From: Pseudomonas sp. MMS21 TM103
GTDB lineage: Bacteria > Pseudomonadota > Gammaproteobacteria > Pseudomonadales > Pseudomonadaceae
Assembly: GCF_022132145.1 (NCBI RefSeq)
Contig: NZ_JAJISP010000001.1
Location: forward strand, 310,001-374,000
DNA: 64,000 bases
Reading direction: 5' to 3'
Shown here: positions 30,791 through 41,233 of the stretch, piece after piece
How the letters are laid out: every line of letters begins with the position of its first letter
How positions within the stretch are numbered: the stretch's first letter is position 1
Position numbers and translations under genes: made by a program
Notes under the pieces: generated by a model
Told to the model about the DNA's origin: nothing
Seen by the model: only the letters and a program-made list of their open reading frames with translations
The model's database searches: none

Positions 30791-30791
<1 letters not shown>
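29823..30791 (+). CDS. dppD: Dipeptide ABC transporter ATPase DppD
   Basis: This 322-residue ATPase has Walker A GESGSGKS, the signature LSGGMSQRV, Walker [13 protein letters not shown] and the C-terminal Cys-rich oligopeptide-ABC extension ([15 protein letters not shown]), which in this subfamily can hold an iron-sulphur cluster. GGAG precedes the ATG by 8 bases. Its stop overlaps the dppF start as TGATG. Confidence 0.96.
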
Positions 30792-31780
<989 letters not shown>

Positions 31781-31797
31781 AAGGAGCCTGACTCCCC

Positions 31798-31827
31798 TTG
31801 TAGGAGCGGGCCATGCCCGCGAAAAAC
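31798..31827. repeat. Pseudomonas REP-like element after dppF
   Basis: GTAGGAGCGGGCCATGCCCGCG is the well-known Pseudomonas REP form: a GTAG head, then GCGGG/CCCGC as a short stem. It lies in the 80-base gap between dppF and the convergent pxpC. Only one clear copy was noticed in the window. Confidence 0.75.
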
Positions 31828-31860
31828 GCTCGAAGGGTATAGGTCGCGGCTGAACCCAGA

Positions 31861-32781
31861 TCAGCGGCCAAAGAACCGATAGAACTCACGCACCTCGGCC
31901 TGGGCCTCGCCAATCTCGACCGGGCGGAAGCGCAGCTGGTGGTGCGGCGGGCACTGGGCCAGGCGCGCCTGGTCGAGCGGATGCAGCCAGCCGAGGATGG
32001 GGTAGCCGCCCATGGTCTGGTGGTCGGCCTGCAGGATGATCGGTTGACCGTCGGGCGGCAGCTGGATCGCCCCGCGGCCGACGCCTTGTGACCACTGCCG
32101 GCTCGGTGCGCGCAGGGCCTCGCCGAGCAGGCGTGCGCCCATGCGATCGGACTGCGGGCTGAGCTGCCAGTCCTGGCTGAAGAAGGCCTGCAACTGCTCG
32201 GGTGCGAAGCGCGGCGCATCGCCGCCGCTGATCACCCGCAAGTGAGCCGGTGCCCGGTAATCCGGCTGATACGGCCAGGGCACGCTGGCGCCGCGCGCCA
32301 AGCTGGCCGGTTGGCAGGACAGCAGATCGCCGGCGCGCAACGGCTCGCCCTTGCCCCGCAAGCCGCCCAGCCCTTCACGCAGTTGGGTGCTGACGCTGCC
32401 CAGCAGAGGCGGCGCAGCAAAGCCGCCGGCCACCGCCAGGTAGGCGCGCTGGCCGCTGCGGGCAAAGCCCAGGCGCAGGCGCTGCCCGGCCCTGAGCGGG
32501 AAGCGCGACCAGGGGGGCAGCGGCGCACCGTCGAGCGTCGCCGCGACCTGCGCGCCGGTCAGCGCCAGCCAGGTATCCAGCTCGCTCTCCAGCTCCAGAT
32601 GACCCAGGGCGATCTCCAGCAGCGGGGTGCCCCAGGGATTGTCCAGCAGGCGATTGGCCCAAGCGGCGGCATGCAGATCCAGCGGCCCGGCCGGCGATAC
32701 GCCGAGGTGCTGCCAGCCGTGCCGACCGGCGTCCTGCAACAGGCTCAGCGGGCCCGGTTTGAGTATCCGCAGGCCGCTCAT
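31861..32781 (-). CDS. pxpC: 5-oxoprolinase subunit PxpC
   Basis: This 306-residue protein of the KipA/biotin-dependent carboxylase-like family shows LKPGPLSLLQDAGRHGWQHLGVSPAGPLD at the N-terminus and PDGQPIILQADHQTMGGYPILG near the C-terminus. PxpABC cleaves 5-oxoproline (pyroglutamate) with ATP to glutamate. ATG 32781 overlaps the pxpB stop by four bases; the frame runs further up to 32898, inside pxpB. Confidence 0.93.
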   Translation of the reverse strand: MSGLRILKPGPLSLLQDAGRHGWQHLGVSPAGPLDLHAAAWANRLLDNPWGTPLLEIALGHLELESELDTWLALTGAQVAATLDGAPLPPWSRFPLRAGQRLRLGFARSGQRAYLAVAGGFAAPPLLGSVSTQLREGLGGLRGKGEPLRAGDLLSCQPASLARGASVPWPYQPDYRAPAHLRVISGGDAPRFAPEQLQAFFSQDWQLSPQSDRMGARLLGEALRAPSRQWSQGVGRGAIQLPPDGQPIILQADHQTMGGYPILGWLHPLDQARLAQCPPHHQLRFRPVEIGEAQAEVREFYRFFGR

Positions 32782-33455
32782 AATGGCCCGCCCTCGGCGC
32801 GGAAGGTCTGCTCGTCGACTGCCACGAAACGCACCCGATCGCCCACTACCAGCGGGCACGGCGGCTCGCGCCGGACATCGAACAGCCGCCAGGGACACAG
32901 GCCGAGCAGGTGCCAGCCGCCGGGCGAGGCCTGGGGATAGACCGCGGTCTGCCGTTCGGCGATGGCCAGGCTGCCGGCTGGCACCAGGGTGCGCGGCGTG
33001 CTGCGGCGCGGCAGGGCCAGGCGCTCATGCAGGTCGCCCAGGTAGGCGAAGCCCGGGGCGAAACCGATGGCGCCGACACGGTACTCGGTGGCGCTGTGCA
33101 GTTCGATCACCTGTGCCACGCTCAGCCGGCACAGACGCGCCACCTCGGCCAGGTCGGCACCGGCATACCAGATCGGAATTTCGTGCAGGCGCCCCGGCTC
33201 GGCCGGCAGGGGCTCGGCGAGCCAGCGCTGCAGCAAAGGCGTCAGGCGTGCGGTCAGTTGCAGGTGATCGGTACGGGTCAGGTCGTAGTGCAGCAGCAAG
33301 CTGGTCCAGCTTGGCTCCAGATCACGTAGCAGCGGACCCAGTTCGTCACGGATGCGCTCGGCCAGCAGGGCGATGCGCAACGGCAACTGCGGGTCGGGCT
33401 CCTCGGCCAGCACCAGCAGGAGTGCTTCGGCGCCGGCCGGTTCGAGGCGCATCAT
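32778..33455 (-). CDS. pxpB: 5-oxoprolinase subunit PxpB
   Basis: This 225-residue protein of the KipI/allophanate-hydrolase-1 family shows IPIWYAGADLAEVARLCRLS, IGFAPGFAYLGDL and ASPGGWHLLGLCPWRLFD. It partners PxpC. The start overlaps the pxpA stop by four bases (ATGA), and either of two adjacent ATG codons (33455 or 33452) could be used. Confidence 0.93.
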   Translation of the reverse strand: MMRLEPAGAEALLLVLAEEPDPQLPLRIALLAERIRDELGPLLRDLEPSWTSLLLHYDLTRTDHLQLTARLTPLLQRWLAEPLPAEPGRLHEIPIWYAGADLAEVARLCRLSVAQVIELHSATEYRVGAIGFAPGFAYLGDLHERLALPRRSTPRTLVPAGSLAIAERQTAVYPQASPGGWHLLGLCPWRLFDVRREPPCPLVVGDRVRFVAVDEQTFRAEGGPL

Positions 33456-34198
33456 GTGGCGTCCAGCAGCGCCCGCAAGCGCCGCAGCACGGCCAACGAC
33501 TCGGCATTGTCGCCATGCACACAGAGGCTGTCGGCACAGAGTTGCAGCGGTTTGCCGTCGATATCGGCAAAGGCTTCACCCTGGGCGATGGCCAGGCCCT
33601 GATCGAGAATCCGCTGCGGATCGCGGTGCAGCGCATCGGCCAGCCGCCGGGGCGCCAACTGGCCGTCGGCCAGGTAGGCACGGTCGGCGAATGCCTCGAA
33701 GACCAGCGGCACGTCGGCGGCATCGGCAAACTCCAGCTCGCGACGGTTGTCGACCAGCGCCAGGACCATCAGCGGCAAGCCCTTGCGGTAGCTGGCGCAG
33801 GCATCCAGTACCGCCGCGAGCAGGGCATCGTCGCGCACCAGGTCGTTGTACAGCGCGCCATGGGGTTTGACGTAGGCTACCTGGGTGCCGGCGGCGCGGC
33901 AGAAGGCATCCAGCGCGCCGATCTGATAGAGCACCAGCGCGGTGACTTCTTCCGGCGAGCAGGCCAGATGCCGGCGGCCGAAGCCGGGCAGGTCGGGATA
34001 GGACGGATGGGCGCCAATGCTGACCCCGTGCCGCATCGCCAGGGTGACGGTGCGCTGCATGGTCAGCGGGTCGGCGGCGTGGAAGCCGCAGGCCAGGTTG
34101 GCCTGGTCGATCAGGGGCATGGCCAGCAGGTCGTCGCCCATGGTCCAGGCGCCGAAACTCTCGCCCATGTCGCAGTTCAGCAGGATTCGTCTGTTCAT
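33452..34198 (-). CDS. pxpA: 5-oxoprolinase subunit PxpA (LamB/YcsF family)
   Basis: This 248-residue protein has the family opening ILLNCDMGESFGAW, then NLACGFHAADP, GAHPSYPDLPGFGRRHL and VKPHGALYNDL. PxpA opens the 5-oxoproline ring after activation by PxpBC. ATG 34198 gives the standard N-terminus; the frame is open to 34267. It heads the pxpABC unit, which sits between the peptide transporter and the iron cluster. Uptake of N-terminal pyroglutamyl peptides or spontaneous glutamine cyclisation would both supply the substrate. Confidence 0.94.
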   Translation of the reverse strand: MNRRILLNCDMGESFGAWTMGDDLLAMPLIDQANLACGFHAADPLTMQRTVTLAMRHGVSIGAHPSYPDLPGFGRRHLACSPEEVTALVLYQIGALDAFCRAAGTQVAYVKPHGALYNDLVRDDALLAAVLDACASYRKGLPLMVLALVDNRRELEFADAADVPLVFEAFADRAYLADGQLAPRRLADALHRDPQRILDQGLAIAQGEAFADIDGKPLQLCADSLCVHGDNAESLAVLRRLRALLDAT

Positions 34199-34292
34199 AG
34201 TTACCAGCTTAGAGCCGCATCGCCGTGGCGTGAAGCCCGGCAGTGCGCTCGGAGCGGGTAAAAGCAACCTAAGGTCGCGCTGGGCGCCAGGC

Positions 34293-34332
34293 GTCGAGCG
34301 CAGTGGGCAGGCGTTTTTTCACAGCCTTTCAG
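34293..34332 (-). repeat. 3'-end repeat overlapping the piuB stop codon
   Basis: On the minus strand it begins C-TGA, with TGA the piuB stop, and continues AAGGCTGTGAAAAAACGCC, then CCACTGCGCTCGAC. It matches the element on the roxR stop (21304-21343) over about 40 bases with few gaps. Confidence 0.6.
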
Positions 34333-36863
34333 TACAGATCGCGGCGATAGCGGCCCTGCTCCGTCAGTTCGCGGACCCCGGCCGCGCCCAGTACGTCATG
34401 CAGCACCGCGTCCACCCCTGCCGCCATCCCTACCCGGCTGCCACACACATACACAGCCGCACCCGCGGCCAGCCAGGCGCGCAGCAGGTCGGCGGCTTCG
34501 CCCAGGCGATCCTGCACATAGAGCTTCTCTGCCTGGTCACGGGAGAAGGCCAGGTCCAGGCGCGCCAGCTCGCCGCTGGCCAGCCAGCCCTGCAGTTCGC
34601 CCTGGCAATAGGAGTCATGGGCGGCGTTGCGCTCGCCGAACAGCAGCCAGTTGCGCCTGTAACCGGAGGCAACACGCGCCTTGAGCAGGCTGCGCAACCC
34701 GGCCAGGCCGCTGCCATTGCCGATCAGGATCAACGGCCGGTCATCCGCTGGCGCATGGAAGCCGCTGTTGCGCCGCACTCGCGCCAGCAACTGGCCGTGC
34801 AGCGGTGCATGCTCGGTCAGCCAGCCGGAGCCGAGGCCAAGGCTGCCGTCGACCTGCCGCTGCTGGCGCACTATCAGCTCCAGCACGCCGTCGCTGGGCA
34901 AGGAAGCGATCGAGTAATCGCGCGCCGCCAGTGGCACCAGGGTATCCGACAGGGCCTGGGCAGACAGGCCGACCAGCTGAGCGACACTGTCCGGCAGCTG
35001 CTTGCCCAGCAGCGCCTGACGCAAGGGTTGAGGCCTGCCGTCGAGGCTGACCGACTCGCTACCCTCCAGGCCATGGGCCCGCAACCAGGCCTGTACCCGG
35101 CTCTCGGCCTGACGGGGCAGCACTTCGAGGATATCGCCGGCGCACCAGTCGACCGGCTGGCTGGGATTGAGGCCCAGCAGGTAGGTCGGCGCCCCCTGAC
35201 TGCCCGGATTGAGCCGCTCGCGCCGACCCAGCGTCCAGCGGGCAAAAGGCGGCGCAGGGTTGCCGAGCGGCTGCGCGCCGGTCAACTCGCCGAGCTGGCG
35301 CTGCCACCTGGCCAGCGCGCTGGCGTCGCCGGCATCCACCTGCACCGGGGCGAACAGGCTGCGGGCGCCCTGACGGGCCAACCAGTCCTGCACGCGCAGG
35401 GCGAATCCGCAGAACTGCGCGTACTGACGGTCGCCGAGGGCGAGCATGGCGTAGCGCAGGTGTGGCAGCGCCAGGGCTTGGCCGAGCAGCTTGCGCTCGA
35501 ATCCACGGGCACTGTCCGGCGCCTCGCCATCGCCGCAGGTGCTGAGCACGAACAGCGCGTGCTGCGCCTGGCGCAGCCTCTGTTCGTCGAGCCGGGCCAG
35601 CGGCTGCACCTCGACCGCCAGGCCGGCCGCCTGCAGTTGCCCGGCGGTCTGCCAGGCCAGGCGCTCGGCGAAACCGCTCTGGCTGGCGAAGCCGATCAGC
35701 CAGGCGCCGGCGCCGCTCGGAGTCGAGACCAGGGCGCCACGGGTCGCGCGCAGCGCCCGCTGGTTGCGCCGGCGCTCGAGGTAGAGCAGCCAACCGGTGA
35801 TGGCGAACAGCGGCATGGCCAGGCTGGCCAGCAGCATCAGCAGACGCCCGGGCAGGCCGAAGTAGCTGCCGACATGCAGGGCATAGATGCTGCTCAGCAG
35901 CTGCGCGCCGAAGGGCTGGTCGGCATAGCGCTGGTGGCGCTTGACCTCGCCGCTCAGCGGGTCGAGCTGGAGCTGGTTGAACGCGCGCGAATGTGGGGCA
36001 TCGTCGAGCAGGTAGAACACGCTCGCCGGTTGCCCGGCCGCCAGCGGCAGGCGCAGATTATAGGCGCTGAGCCGGGCGCCAGTGCTGCCCTGTATGCCGG
36101 CCCAGAGAGCCTGATAGTTGACCTCCGGCGGCTCGCCGCCAGCCGGCGACGGCCCCCGACGGCCGCGCTGCTGCCCGGCCGGCTCGTCACTGAGCAAGCG
36201 GGTCAGGCCTTCGCGGTACCAGTCGTAGGACCAGTACAGCCCGGTCAGCGCGGCGCACAGGTAGAACGCCAGGCACCAGGTGCCGGCCACCGCATGCAGG
36301 TCCCAGTTGAAGGCACGGCCGCGCTTGGCCCAGTCGAAGGTGAGCCAGACTCGCCAGTTCAGGGCCTGGCGTGGCCAGCGCAGGTACAGGCCGGACAGGC
36401 AGAAGAACAGCAGCGCCAGGGTGCAGGCGGCGGTGACCTGCTTGCCGTACTCGCCTAGTGCGAGGAAGCGATGCAGCCGCAGCATCAGGTCGAAGAAGCC
36501 CTGCCCGCTTGGCTCGGCGAGCAGCTCGGCGCGGTAGGGGTCGAAATAGCGCATGGGCCCGCGGCGTTCGCCGGGTGCCGGGGCGAAGGCCACCCGCGCG
36601 GCCTGGTCGCTGCCCGGCTGCAGCCACAGGCCGACCACCCGCTGGCCGCTGGCCGCCTCCAGACGTGGCACCAGCTCGGCCGGTGGCAGCACGACCGCGT
36701 CGCTCACCGCCACCTGCAGCACCTCGGGATTGAGCGCGCGCAGCAGTTCGTCCTGGAACGAATAGGCGGCGCCGGTCACGCCCATCAGGGCCAGCACCAG
36801 GCCGGCACTGATGCCGAGCAACCAGTGCAACTGGAACAGGATTTTCTTCACCACGGGATTCAC
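34329..36863 (-). CDS. piuB: PiuB-type PepSY membrane flavoreductase
   Basis: This 844-residue fusion has an N-terminal PepSY-type membrane part with four clear helices (about 11-33, 142-163, 193-214, 339-361) and histidines placed for haem (His13, His131, His190, His330). A flavodoxin domain follows ([24 protein letters not shown]), then a ferredoxin-NADP reductase domain ([12 protein letters not shown] for [23 protein letters not shown] and [20 protein letters not shown] for NADPH). Such proteins move electrons from NADPH across the membrane, probably to reduce Fe3+-siderophore in the periplasm. It is the last gene of piuA-piuC-piuB. From memory, PAO1 PA4513 is the counterpart. Confidence 0.9.
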   Translation of the reverse strand: MNPVVKKILFQLHWLLGISAGLVLALMGVTGAAYSFQDELLRALNPEVLQVAVSDAVVLPPAELVPRLEAASGQRVVGLWLQPGSDQAARVAFAPAPGERRGPMRYFDPYRAELLAEPSGQGFFDLMLRLHRFLALGEYGKQVTAACTLALLFFCLSGLYLRWPRQALNWRVWLTFDWAKRGRAFNWDLHAVAGTWCLAFYLCAALTGLYWSYDWYREGLTRLLSDEPAGQQRGRRGPSPAGGEPPEVNYQALWAGIQGSTGARLSAYNLRLPLAAGQPASVFYLLDDAPHSRAFNQLQLDPLSGEVKRHQRYADQPFGAQLLSSIYALHVGSYFGLPGRLLMLLASLAMPLFAITGWLLYLERRRNQRALRATRGALVSTPSGAGAWLIGFASQSGFAERLAWQTAGQLQAAGLAVEVQPLARLDEQRLRQAQHALFVLSTCGDGEAPDSARGFERKLLGQALALPHLRYAMLALGDRQYAQFCGFALRVQDWLARQGARSLFAPVQVDAGDASALARWQRQLGELTGAQPLGNPAPPFARWTLGRRERLNPGSQGAPTYLLGLNPSQPVDWCAGDILEVLPRQAESRVQAWLRAHGLEGSESVSLDGRPQPLRQALLGKQLPDSVAQLVGLSAQALSDTLVPLAARDYSIASLPSDGVLELIVRQQRQVDGSLGLGSGWLTEHAPLHGQLLARVRRNSGFHAPADDRPLILIGNGSGLAGLRSLLKARVASGYRRNWLLFGERNAAHDSYCQGELQGWLASGELARLDLAFSRDQAEKLYVQDRLGEAADLLRAWLAAGAAVYVCGSRVGMAAGVDAVLHDVLGAAGVRELTEQGRYRRDLY

Positions 36864-36905
36864 CTTGCAGGAATGTCGGCACCAGAGGCACGGGAGCGCG
36901 CAGCG

Positions 36906-37589
36906 TCAGAGATCAGCCCAGCGCCGCAGCAGGTTGTGGTACACCCCGGTCAGCTGCACGCTGCTGGCATGCCCCGCGCCCAGTTCGCGGTTGAGTTGCT
37001 GGATGCTGCTGTCCAGGTCGAACAGCAGGCTGCGCTGGCCGTCGTCGCGGACCATGCTCTGCAGCCAGAAGAACGAACAGACCCGCGCGCCGCGGGTGAC
37101 CGGATTGACCCGGTGCAGGCTGGTGGCGGGATAGAGGATCAGGTCGCCGGCCGGCAGCTTGACGCTGTGGGCGCCGTAGGTGTCCTCGACCAGCAGTTCG
37201 CCGCCGTCGTATTCGTCGGGGTTGGTGAAGAACAGCGTGGCCGACAGGTCGGTGCGCACCTTCAGGCCGCTGGCGCGGTCCTCGCGCACCGCGTTGTCGA
37301 CGTGCAGGCCGAACGACTGGCCGCCCTGGTAGCAGTTGAACAGCGGCGGGAACACCTTGCTCGGCAACGCCGCGGCGATGAACAGCGGGTTGCGCTCCAG
37401 TGCGGCGAGGATCAGCTCGCCCATGGCCCTGGCCTCGGGGCTGTCCTGGGGCAACTGCAGGTTGTCCTTGGCCATCGCCGACTGGAAGCCGGCGGTCTCC
37501 TTGCCGTCGACCCACTGCGCCTGCTGCAGCAGCTGACGACACTCGGCCACCTGCGCCGGGCTGAGGACCTGGGGAATGCGCACCATCAT
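36906..37589 (-). CDS. piuC: PiuC, Fe(II)/2-oxoglutarate-dependent hydroxylase (PKHD type)
   Basis: This 227-residue enzyme has the facial triad His96 and Asp98 in GLHVDNA and His159 in SLHRVNPV, with Arg168 nearby for 2-oxoglutarate. The family (YbiX/PiuC) almost always sits beside a TonB-dependent iron receptor, but its substrate is still unknown. Two ATG codons in a row (37589, 37586) can start it. It lies between piuA and piuB on the same strand and is probably iron-regulated with them. Confidence 0.93.
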   Translation of the reverse strand: MMVRIPQVLSPAQVAECRQLLQQAQWVDGKETAGFQSAMAKDNLQLPQDSPEARAMGELILAALERNPLFIAAALPSKVFPPLFNCYQGGQSFGLHVDNAVREDRASGLKVRTDLSATLFFTNPDEYDGGELLVEDTYGAHSVKLPAGDLILYPATSLHRVNPVTRGARVCSFFWLQSMVRDDGQRSLLFDLDSSIQQLNRELGAGHASSVQLTGVYHNLLRRWADL

Positions 37590-37655
37590 GATTGGCGATC
37601 TCCGAGTACGCCAAGGCCCCGTCCTGCGACGGGGCCCCGGCTCTATGGCTGTGGC

Positions 37656-39881
37656 TTAGAAAGAGAAGTTGGCGGCGAGGATCGCCGTGCGCCCCTCACC
37701 CGGCACCAGCGCGGAGGATCGGGTGGCCGAACCGGTATTGCTGCGCACGCGGTCGTAGAACTCCTCGTTGAACAGGTTGCGCACGTTCAGCTGCAGGTCC
37801 AGCTGCGGGCTGACCCGATAGCCGAGCATGGCGCTGTGCACCCAGTAGTCCGGCACCTTGGTGGTACTGGCCACCGAGACGTTGCGCTGGCTGACGTACT
37901 GCGCGCCGTAGCCGAGCTGCACGCCGGCCGGCAGGTCGTAAGTGGTCCACAGGCTGAACGAGCGCGGCGGCGTGTTGGCCAGCGCCTGGCCTTCCTCGGC
38001 CGGGGTGTCGGACTTGATGATCTCGCTGTCGAGGTAGGTGAAATTGCTGAACAGCTGCCACTGCTCGGTCAGCTTGCCCGAGGCGCCCAGCTCGAAGCCG
38101 TCGACCCGCTGCTTGCCGTCGAGCACCACCGGGTCGGCCAGCGGGTCGTTGCTGTCGATCCGCCCGTTGCTCTTGGTCACCCGGAACAGCGCGGCGTTGA
38201 GCGCCAGGCGCTGGTCGAACAGCTCCCACTTGGTGCCCAACTCCCAGGTCTCGTTCTCTTCCGGGTCGAGGTTCTCGGTGCTGGCACTGAGGCCGGCGCC
38301 ACGGGATACCAGATCTTCCGCCGAGGGGTTGAAGGAGTTGCCCCAGGCCAGGTAGATGCTGCCGTTGCGCACCGGCTTGTAGACCAGGCCGAGGCGGCTG
38401 CTGAGTGCCTCGTCGGTGCTGGCGAACCTGGTGTAGGGACCGGTAACGCCGCTGGCGATGGTGGCGCTCCTGGCCGTGCCCTCGATGTGGTCGTAGCGCA
38501 GGCTGCCGTTGACCTCCCAGTGCTCGCTGAGCTCGATGCGGTCCATCAGGTAGAGCGCCCGGCCGTCCAGGTCGGCGCTGGTCCTGGCGGTGTCGCGCTT
38601 GTTGGTGGTGCCGGCGTAGTAGCCCGGCGGGTTGTCCAGGTCGAACACCTGGCCAGTGAAGTCCAGGCCGTAGGTCAGGTTGGTGCGCTCGTAGCGCTCG
38701 CGGGAGACTTCCGCACCGCTGACCAGGGTGTGGGCCAGGCCGCCGGTGTTGAAGCGCCAGGTCAGGTTGGTCTGGTTGATCGCCAGCTTGGTGCTGTAGT
38801 CGCGGCCATAGCCCTGGGGCCCGGCCGGCACATACTGACCGGCGGCCAGGCCGTTGGTGTTGACGTGCGCGGCGGAGACCACGGTGAGGCGCTCGACTTC
38901 CGAATAGCGGGTCAGGTTCTGCAGGCTCAACTGGTCGTTGAACGCATGGTCGAACTTGACGGTGAAGGTCTCGGTGTCGGTCTCTTCGCTGTCGATGTTG
39001 CGGAAGCCGTAGTAGTTGTCGCGGTCGACGCCCGCCAGCACCTTGCCGTCGCGGGCCGGCAGGCCGTAGTCCGGCAGGTCCTGGTCGGACTGGCGGAAGT
39101 AGCTGAGGGTGAGCTGGGTCGGGGTGCCTATGCCGAAGGTCAGCGAGGGCGCGATGCCCCAGCGTTCCTGGTCGATCTGATCGCGCTCTGCCACATCGTT
39201 CTGATGGCCCATCAGGTTCAGGCGGAAGACCGCGCCGGCACCCTCCAGGGCGTCCAGCGGCTGGTTGATGTCGGCAGTCAGGCGCTGGTAGTGGTCGGTG
39301 CCGACGCCGATGCTGGCGTGATTGAAGGCGCGGGCCTGGGGCGTCTTGCTGACCAGGTTGATGCTGCCGCCGGTGGTGCCGGCGCCGCCGTATACCGAGT
39401 TCGGCCCCTTGATCACCTCCACCGACTCCAGATTGAAGGTGTCGGAGCGGCTGGTCTGGGCGGCGTCGCGCAGGCCGTCGATCTGAATGCTGCTGTTACC
39501 GCTGAAGCCGCGGATATTGATGCTGTCACCCAGGCCGCCCCCGCCTTCGCCGGCGGCGAAGGTGATGCCGGACACGTTGGACAGCACCTGGCGCAGGCTC
39601 AGGGCGTTCTGCTCCTGGATCATCGCCTCGGGGATCACCGTGATGGTCTGCGGGGTGTCGAGCAGCGGCGCGCTGTACTTGGGCGAAGACGCCTGGTCGA
39701 CCTTGTAACCCTCCTCCTGCTGGCCCTTGACCGTGACGCTGCCGAGCTCGAGCGGATCGCGCTCGGCGCTCTGCGCCGCCAGGCTGCCGCCGGCCCAGGA
39801 CGCCACGACCAGGCCGATCGCCGACGCCAGCAGGCGGCGTTGCGGTAGGCCGGCGAGGGTTCTTTTGTCACACATGCTCAT
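37656..39881 (-). CDS. piuA: TonB-dependent siderophore receptor PiuA
   Basis: This 741-residue outer-membrane receptor has a signal peptide (ending near GSLAAQ), a plug domain (LLDTPQTITVIPEAMIQEQ, INIRGFSGNSSIQIDGLRD, VEVIKGPNSVYGG) and a 22-strand barrel ending in the aromatic ANFSF. PiuA in P. aeruginosa takes up catecholate-type compounds and is an entry route for siderophore-conjugated beta-lactams. It is the first gene of the cluster, with an AT-rich upstream region that contains a possible Fur site. Confidence 0.93.
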   Translation of the reverse strand: MSMCDKRTLAGLPQRRLLASAIGLVVASWAGGSLAAQSAERDPLELGSVTVKGQQEEGYKVDQASSPKYSAPLLDTPQTITVIPEAMIQEQNALSLRQVLSNVSGITFAAGEGGGGLGDSINIRGFSGNSSIQIDGLRDAAQTSRSDTFNLESVEVIKGPNSVYGGAGTTGGSINLVSKTPQARAFNHASIGVGTDHYQRLTADINQPLDALEGAGAVFRLNLMGHQNDVAERDQIDQERWGIAPSLTFGIGTPTQLTLSYFRQSDQDLPDYGLPARDGKVLAGVDRDNYYGFRNIDSEETDTETFTVKFDHAFNDQLSLQNLTRYSEVERLTVVSAAHVNTNGLAAGQYVPAGPQGYGRDYSTKLAINQTNLTWRFNTGGLAHTLVSGAEVSRERYERTNLTYGLDFTGQVFDLDNPPGYYAGTTNKRDTARTSADLDGRALYLMDRIELSEHWEVNGSLRYDHIEGTARSATIASGVTGPYTRFASTDEALSSRLGLVYKPVRNGSIYLAWGNSFNPSAEDLVSRGAGLSASTENLDPEENETWELGTKWELFDQRLALNAALFRVTKSNGRIDSNDPLADPVVLDGKQRVDGFELGASGKLTEQWQLFSNFTYLDSEIIKSDTPAEEGQALANTPPRSFSLWTTYDLPAGVQLGYGAQYVSQRNVSVASTTKVPDYWVHSAMLGYRVSPQLDLQLNVRNLFNEEFYDRVRSNTGSATRSSALVPGEGRTAILAANFSF

Positions 39882-39919
39882 GAGAATTACTCCCAGTTAG
39901 ATTGGGCGAGATTCTATTC

Positions 39920-39952
39920 GATAAATGATCTCAATCAAGAATAGTTTTCATC
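39920..39952 (-). promoter_or_regulatory. Possible Fur box upstream of piuA
   Basis: On the minus strand this AT-rich stretch contains ACTATTCTTGATTGAGATCA followed by TTTATC. The part GAGATCATTTATC resembles the right half of the Fur consensus GATAATGATAATCATTATC, with mismatches. It lies about 40 bases upstream of the piuA start, and the neighbouring sequence is unusually AT-rich for this genome. Iron control is known for piuA; the exact site here is inference. Confidence 0.45.
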
Positions 39953-39998
39953 TTTATCAGACTTTTCACCTGCTCTCTCTGCTGGGAAGCCAAAATGC

Positions 39999-40024
39999 AA
40001 AAACCCGCCAGAGGGCGGGTTTTT
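39999..40024 (-). terminator. Terminator after speC
   Basis: AAAAACCCGCC and GGCGGGTTTTT form an 11-bp stem with a 4-base AGAG loop. Read from speC it ends in a T-run, the classic form. It separates speC from the downstream piuA promoter. Confidence 0.88.
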
Positions 40025-40039
40025 GTGGGAACGCGATGC

Positions 40040-41203
40040 TTACAGGTAGTAGGCCTTCAGCGGCGGGAAGCCGTTGAACTCCACCGCGCTGTAGCTGGTG
40101 GTGTAGGCCCCGGTGGACAGCCAGTAGAGGCGGTCGCCACTCGCCAGATTGAGCGGCAGGCCGTACTTGTAGTTCTCGTACATGATGTCGGCGCTGTCGC
40201 AGGTCGGCCCGGCGATGACCACTTCTTCCATCTCGCCTTTCTTCTCGGTGTAGATGGGAAACTTGATGGCCTCGCCCATGGTTTCGATCAAGCCGCTGAA
40301 CAAGCCGACGTCGGTGTACACCCAGCGCTCGACTGCGGTACGCGACTTGCGCGCGACCAGCACCACTTCGCTGACCAGAATGCCGGCGTTGGCGATCAAC
40401 GAGCGGCCCGGCTCGAGGATGATTTCCGGCAGGTCATCGCCGAAATCGTCCTTGAGGAAGCGGATGATTTCCTCGGCGTAGGTTTCCAGGCTGTTGGTGC
40501 GGGTGATGTAATTGGCCGGGAAGCCGCCGCCCATGTTGATCATCTTCAACTCGATGCCGTCTTCTTCCTTGAGACGCTCGAAGATCACCTTGACCTTGGC
40601 AATGGCCGCGTCCCATACGGAAATATCGCGCTGCTGCGAGCCGACGTGGAAGGATACGCCGTAGGGCACCAGGCCCAGTTGGCGGGCGAGGATCAGCAGG
40701 TCCATGGCCATGTCGGTCTGGCAGCCGAACTTGCGCGACAGGGGCCAGTCAGCCGTGGTCGAACCCTCGGTGAGGATGCGCACATAGATTTTCGAGCCCG
40801 GCGCGGCCTTGGCGATGTTGCGCAGGTCGGCTTCCGAGTCGGTGGCGAACATGCGCACCCCCTTCTCGAAGAACAGGCGGATGTCCTTGGCTTTCTTGAT
40901 GGTGTTGCCGTAGCTGATGCGCTCCGGGCCGACACCACAGCTCATGACCCGATCCAGCTCGTAGATCGAGGCGATATCGAAGCTTGAGCCTTTGTCCTTG
41001 AGCAGGTTGATGATCTCGACCGCCGGGTTGGCCTTCACCGCGTAGTAGACCTTGGCGAATTCGAAACCAGCGCGCAGGTCGTCGTAGGCCTGATCGATGA
41101 TTTTGGTATCGATCACCACGAACGGGGTTTCGTGTTGATCGGCGAAGGCCTTCATTTTCTGGAAGGTTTCTCGGGGGTAATAATCTTCGACCTGAATCGG
41201 CAT
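40040..41203 (-). CDS. speC: Ornithine decarboxylase (type III fold PLP enzyme)
   Basis: This 387-residue alanine-racemase-fold decarboxylase has the PLP lysine Lys57 in YYAVKANP, the HVGSQQ motif, the phosphate-binding EPGRSLIA and the active-site cysteine in GPTCDSAD. It makes putrescine from ornithine; many bacterial homologues also accept lysine. Length and place match PAO1 SpeC (PA4519), from memory. ATG 41203 gives MPIQVEDYYPRETF; the frame is open to 41233. A terminator follows. Confidence 0.92.
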   Translation of the reverse strand: MPIQVEDYYPRETFQKMKAFADQHETPFVVIDTKIIDQAYDDLRAGFEFAKVYYAVKANPAVEIINLLKDKGSSFDIASIYELDRVMSCGVGPERISYGNTIKKAKDIRLFFEKGVRMFATDSEADLRNIAKAAPGSKIYVRILTEGSTTADWPLSRKFGCQTDMAMDLLILARQLGLVPYGVSFHVGSQQRDISVWDAAIAKVKVIFERLKEEDGIELKMINMGGGFPANYITRTNSLETYAEEIIRFLKDDFGDDLPEIILEPGRSLIANAGILVSEVVLVARKSRTAVERWVYTDVGLFSGLIETMGEAIKFPIYTEKKGEMEEVVIAGPTCDSADIMYENYKYGLPLNLASGDRLYWLSTGAYTTSYSAVEFNGFPPLKAYYL

Positions 41204-41233
41204 GCGCGGGACTCCAAATGGCAAAACACACAA

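Noticed and set aside
34017..36458. 813-codon open frame antisense to piuB and pxpA
   Set aside because: Covers parts of two real genes on the other strand; no domain or ribosome binding site.
36471..39848. 1125-codon open frame antisense to piuC and piuA
   Set aside because: It is opposite two well-identified genes. Long antisense frames are expected in GC-rich coding sequence, and its translation is low-complexity with no domain.
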